NCBI RefSeq assembly: GCF_005860765.1 | Contig: NZ_VCEI01000011.1 | Location: forward strand, 558,001-622,000 | Length of the DNA: 64,000 nt | Reading direction: 5' to 3' | From: Dyadobacter sediminis | GTDB taxonomy: Bacteria; Bacteroidota; Bacteroidia; Cytophagales; Spirosomataceae | In this document: positions 62,350 through 64,000 of the stretch, piece by piece | Layout: each line of letters opens with the position of its first letter | How positions within the stretch are numbered: the first letter of the stretch is position 1 | Translations under genes and position numbers: made by a program | Notes under the pieces: model-generated | Told to the model about the DNA's origin: nothing | Database searches by the model: none | What the model saw: the letters and a program-made list of their open reading frames with translations, nothing else

Positions 62350-62772
62350 TCAGTTGGGCGTGAAGTTCACCATCCAGTTAATGCCGAACTTGTCTGTGAA
62401 CATGCCGAAATAATCGCCCCAGAACGCTTTTTCCAGCTGTACAATCACCTTTCCGCCTTTGGAAAGTCCGTAGAAAAGTTTATCCGCTTCCGCTTCACTT
62501 TCCGTTTGAATGGACAAATTATAATTATTTCCTTCAATCAGCCGCTGGCCCATGGATTCCAGTGCATCGGTGGCCATCAGTATCGTTCCATGACCAATCG
62601 GCAAAGCGATATGCATGAGTTTCTCCTGATCCTGCTCGGGCAGATTGCCTGCTTCAGGCGTATCTTTGAACCGTTGTACGGCCAGAAATTCGCCTCCGAA
62701 AACAGATTTGTAAAAGTTGAATGCTTCCTCGGTATTACCCTGAAAGTTGAGATACGGATTGATTGTTGCCAT
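62350..62772 (-). CDS. VOC family protein (PhnB/glyoxalase-like)
   Basis: The 140-residue protein has the repeated beta-alpha-beta fold of the vicinal oxygen chelate family, with the start MATINPYLNFQGNTEEAFNFYKSVFGG typical of PhnB-like members and the tail WGDYFGMFTDKFGINWMVN. The substrate is unknown. It follows the 62804 gene by 31 bp in the same direction. Confidence 0.9.
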   Translation of the reverse strand: MATINPYLNFQGNTEEAFNFYKSVFGGEFLAVQRFKDTPEAGNLPEQDQEKLMHIALPIGHGTILMATDALESMGQRLIEGNNYNLSIQTESEAEADKLFYGLSKGGKVIVQLEKAFWGDYFGMFTDKFGINWMVNFTPN

Positions 62773-62803
62773 TTTTGTTTTATTTGGTTGTTTGAAAAAT
62801 CGG

Positions 62804-63064
62804 TCAGGAATACATCATGGATTCCGGATTGATGATCTCATCAGCAAGAATTTCTGCATAAAACCCGAAATCATGCAGCAGGCGGATCAGGCACTCGGAC
62901 TGTACCATACCTTCTGTAAAGGAAATCCGGAGAATCCGGTCACAGTCTTCCAGATCAAAACTGGCTTGGTACCCGGTGAAAATGCGGTTAATCTGTTCGA
63001 TCAGTAAATGAGCCTGATCGTTGCTTTCAACATTGGTCTTGAAAATTTCTACCATATTCTGCAT
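62804..63064 (-). CDS. Hypothetical small protein
   Basis: The 86-residue cytoplasmic protein (VEIFKTNVESNDQAHLLIEQINRIF then GYQASFDLEDCDRILRI) has a ferredoxin-like alpha/beta pattern without known catalytic residues. Homologues occur in Bacteroidota as small conserved proteins. The start at 63064 fits, as the next gene upstream is 180 bp away. It may be cotranscribed with the VOC gene. Confidence 0.7.
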   Translation of the reverse strand: MQNMVEIFKTNVESNDQAHLLIEQINRIFTGYQASFDLEDCDRILRISFTEGMVQSECLIRLLHDFGFYAEILADEIINPESMMYS

Positions 63065-63243
63065 ATCCTTCCAAATTCATTTCTGAGTGATCAAATGCGA
63101 AATTAAAAACGGGTATAAAGGCAAATGTTGTTGGTACAAACTAACCACAAACCAGCCAGTTCGAAAGATGCAATTTGCGACATTCAGAGGGGGAGAATGT
63201 GACAATTACAACCGCTGTATCCTGATAAAACCAATTTTCTATC

Positions 63244-63666
63244 CTACTCGCCGAATACCGTAATCAACAGGTTTCTGGCGCCTCCGTAGTTCCGGTGTTC
63301 GCACAGGTATATTCCCTGCCAGATTCCCAGCGCCAGTTTTCCGTTCCGGACGGGAATTTGCACGCTGCTGCCCATTAAGGAAGCTTTCAGGTGCGCGGGC
63401 ATGTCATCCGGACCTTCGTCGTCGTGCCTGTAATCCGGATCATTTTCAGGAACTGCTTTGCTGAAATACATTTCAAAATCCTTCCGGACGGTCGGATCCG
63501 CATTTTCGTTGATCGTCAGCGATGCGGATGTATGCTGAATGAAAACCTGACACATCCCGGTTTTTATTTCACTTATCTGAGGAATAGCCTGCATGATTTC
63601 AGAAGTAATCAGATGGAACCCTCTCCGGCGTTCTTTTAACTGCAACGGCTGCTGAAATATTTTCAT
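63244..63666 (-). CDS. YjbQ family protein (UPF0047, secondary thiamine-phosphate synthase type)
   Basis: The 140-residue protein has the YjbQ/UPF0047 marks: FIQHTSASLTINENADPTVRKDFE, a YRHDDEGPDDMPAHLKASLMGSS block and LGIWQGIYLCEHRNYGG. These hold the conserved His residues of the suspected active site. E. coli YjbQ has thiamine-phosphate synthase side activity; the real role is unsettled. It is 21 bp downstream of the MFS gene stop, so it may be cotranscribed. Confidence 0.9.
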   Translation of the reverse strand: MKIFQQPLQLKERRRGFHLITSEIMQAIPQISEIKTGMCQVFIQHTSASLTINENADPTVRKDFEMYFSKAVPENDPDYRHDDEGPDDMPAHLKASLMGSSVQIPVRNGKLALGIWQGIYLCEHRNYGGARNLLITVFGE

Positions 63667-63687
63667 GCTATACTTTTACTTGAAGGT

Positions 63688-64000
63688 TTAAACGGGTTGC
63701 TTTTCGGTTTCTTCTTCTAATTCCGGATGAATATACTGACCGGACAATGCGCTGTAAGCCGGCGTTTTCATGGCGATCAAAGTGACGATCAAACCGATGA
63801 TGCCGGTGACCGTAAACAAAAGGGCCAGTCCGCGGGCGGTTCCGGTACCGAACCAGGATCCGATGAGATGGACGCCGGCACCGGTGGTCATAAACGGGAT
63901 GAAAATGTATTTGGCAATCGGCCCGATCATGAAAGCCGTCAGTGGCGAAGCGGCCTGTTCGATGCTTTGTGCAAAACCAAAAACCCGGCCCTGTCTTTCC
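63688..64000 (-). CDS. MFS transporter, C-terminal part (cut by window end)
   Basis: The minus-strand frame runs open past the window end. The visible 103 residues show two hydrophobic helices (about FIPFMTTGAGVHLIGSW and LALLFTVTGIIGLIVTLIA) and a preceding segment RQGRVFGFAQSIEQAASPL, typical of the cytoplasmic loop and last helices of major facilitator transporters (drug or macrolide efflux type). An ATG at 63930 is internal, not the start. Substrate cannot be told. Confidence 0.8.
   Translation of the reverse strand, partial: ERQGRVFGFAQSIEQAASPLTAFMIGPIAKYIFIPFMTTGAGVHLIGSWFGTGTARGLALLFTVTGIIGLIVTLIAMKTPAYSALSGQYIHPELEEETEKQPV

Noticed and set aside
63688..63930. Complete 80-residue membrane protein at the window end
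   Set aside because: The frame stays open through 64000 and encodes MFS-like residues before the ATG, so it is the tail of a larger transporter.

Overview
The window is chromosomal DNA of a member of the Bacteroidota, most likely an aerobic Cytophagales of the Dyadobacter/Spirosoma type. This is inferred from a SusC/SusD pair, a metalloprotease with a type IX secretion (T9SS) C-terminal domain, the ftsX-DUF3098-uppP-truB-ribF cluster, promoter-like boxes of the Bacteroidota TTG/TAnnTTTG kind, and many exported hydrolases and oxidoreductases. I found no rRNA, tRNA, CRISPR array, transposase, integrase or prophage gene. Genus and species cannot be fixed from sequence reading alone.

Layout. 1-3.8 kb: a Tat-type phosphoesterase and the three-domain NHEJ ligase LigD. 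4.0-9.1 kb: a signalling and redox island with a small unknown protein, a histidine kinase with a cyclic-nucleotide-binding-like N-terminus, a response regulator fused to a thioredoxin-reductase-like flavoprotein without a CxxC, a UBP-type zinc finger of the ubiquitin-binding family, and a lone receiver. 9.1-15.5 kb: an apparent six-gene minus-strand operon (DUF427, a MerA-like disulfide reductase, an ABC ATPase, a fused permease/binding protein, EgtB, EgtD) that looks like a combined ergothioneine synthesis, uptake and perhaps recycling unit. 15.6-22 kb: housekeeping genes (ribF, truB, uppP, DUF3098, ftsX, bifunctional nuclease, etfAB). 22-34.7 kb: small unknown proteins, a Gfo/Idh/MocA oxidoreductase, two esterases, RluF, an AI-2E family permease, gamma-glutamyltransferase and a PQQ/cytochrome c dehydrogenase.

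34.8-40.6 kb: a surface-glycan block with four family-2-like glycosyltransferases, two of them tandem duplicates, and an MsbA-like ABC exporter. 41.4-46.5 kb: a DACNV/DisA-like protein, DNA polymerase IV, and the M43 protease with T9SS tail. 46.8-53.6 kb: SusC/SusD followed by a 5'-nucleotidase split into two genes in reversed domain order. 53.6-64 kb: a CPA1-type antiporter with an altered ND motif, a cytochrome P450, Dps, a SYLF protein, a GMC oxidoreductase with an esterase, a thioredoxin-like protein, a VOC protein, YjbQ, and an MFS transporter cut by the window end.

The two most interesting units are the kinase / receiver-flavoprotein / UBP-finger module (4.0-8.0 kb) and the ergothioneine operon (9.1-15.5 kb). 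They are neighbours separated by a lone receiver, and both concern redox or small-thiol chemistry. Also notable are a DAC-like protein with an altered catalytic motif, a nucleotidase split, and degenerate 7-bp-period repeats found at three separate intergenic sites.
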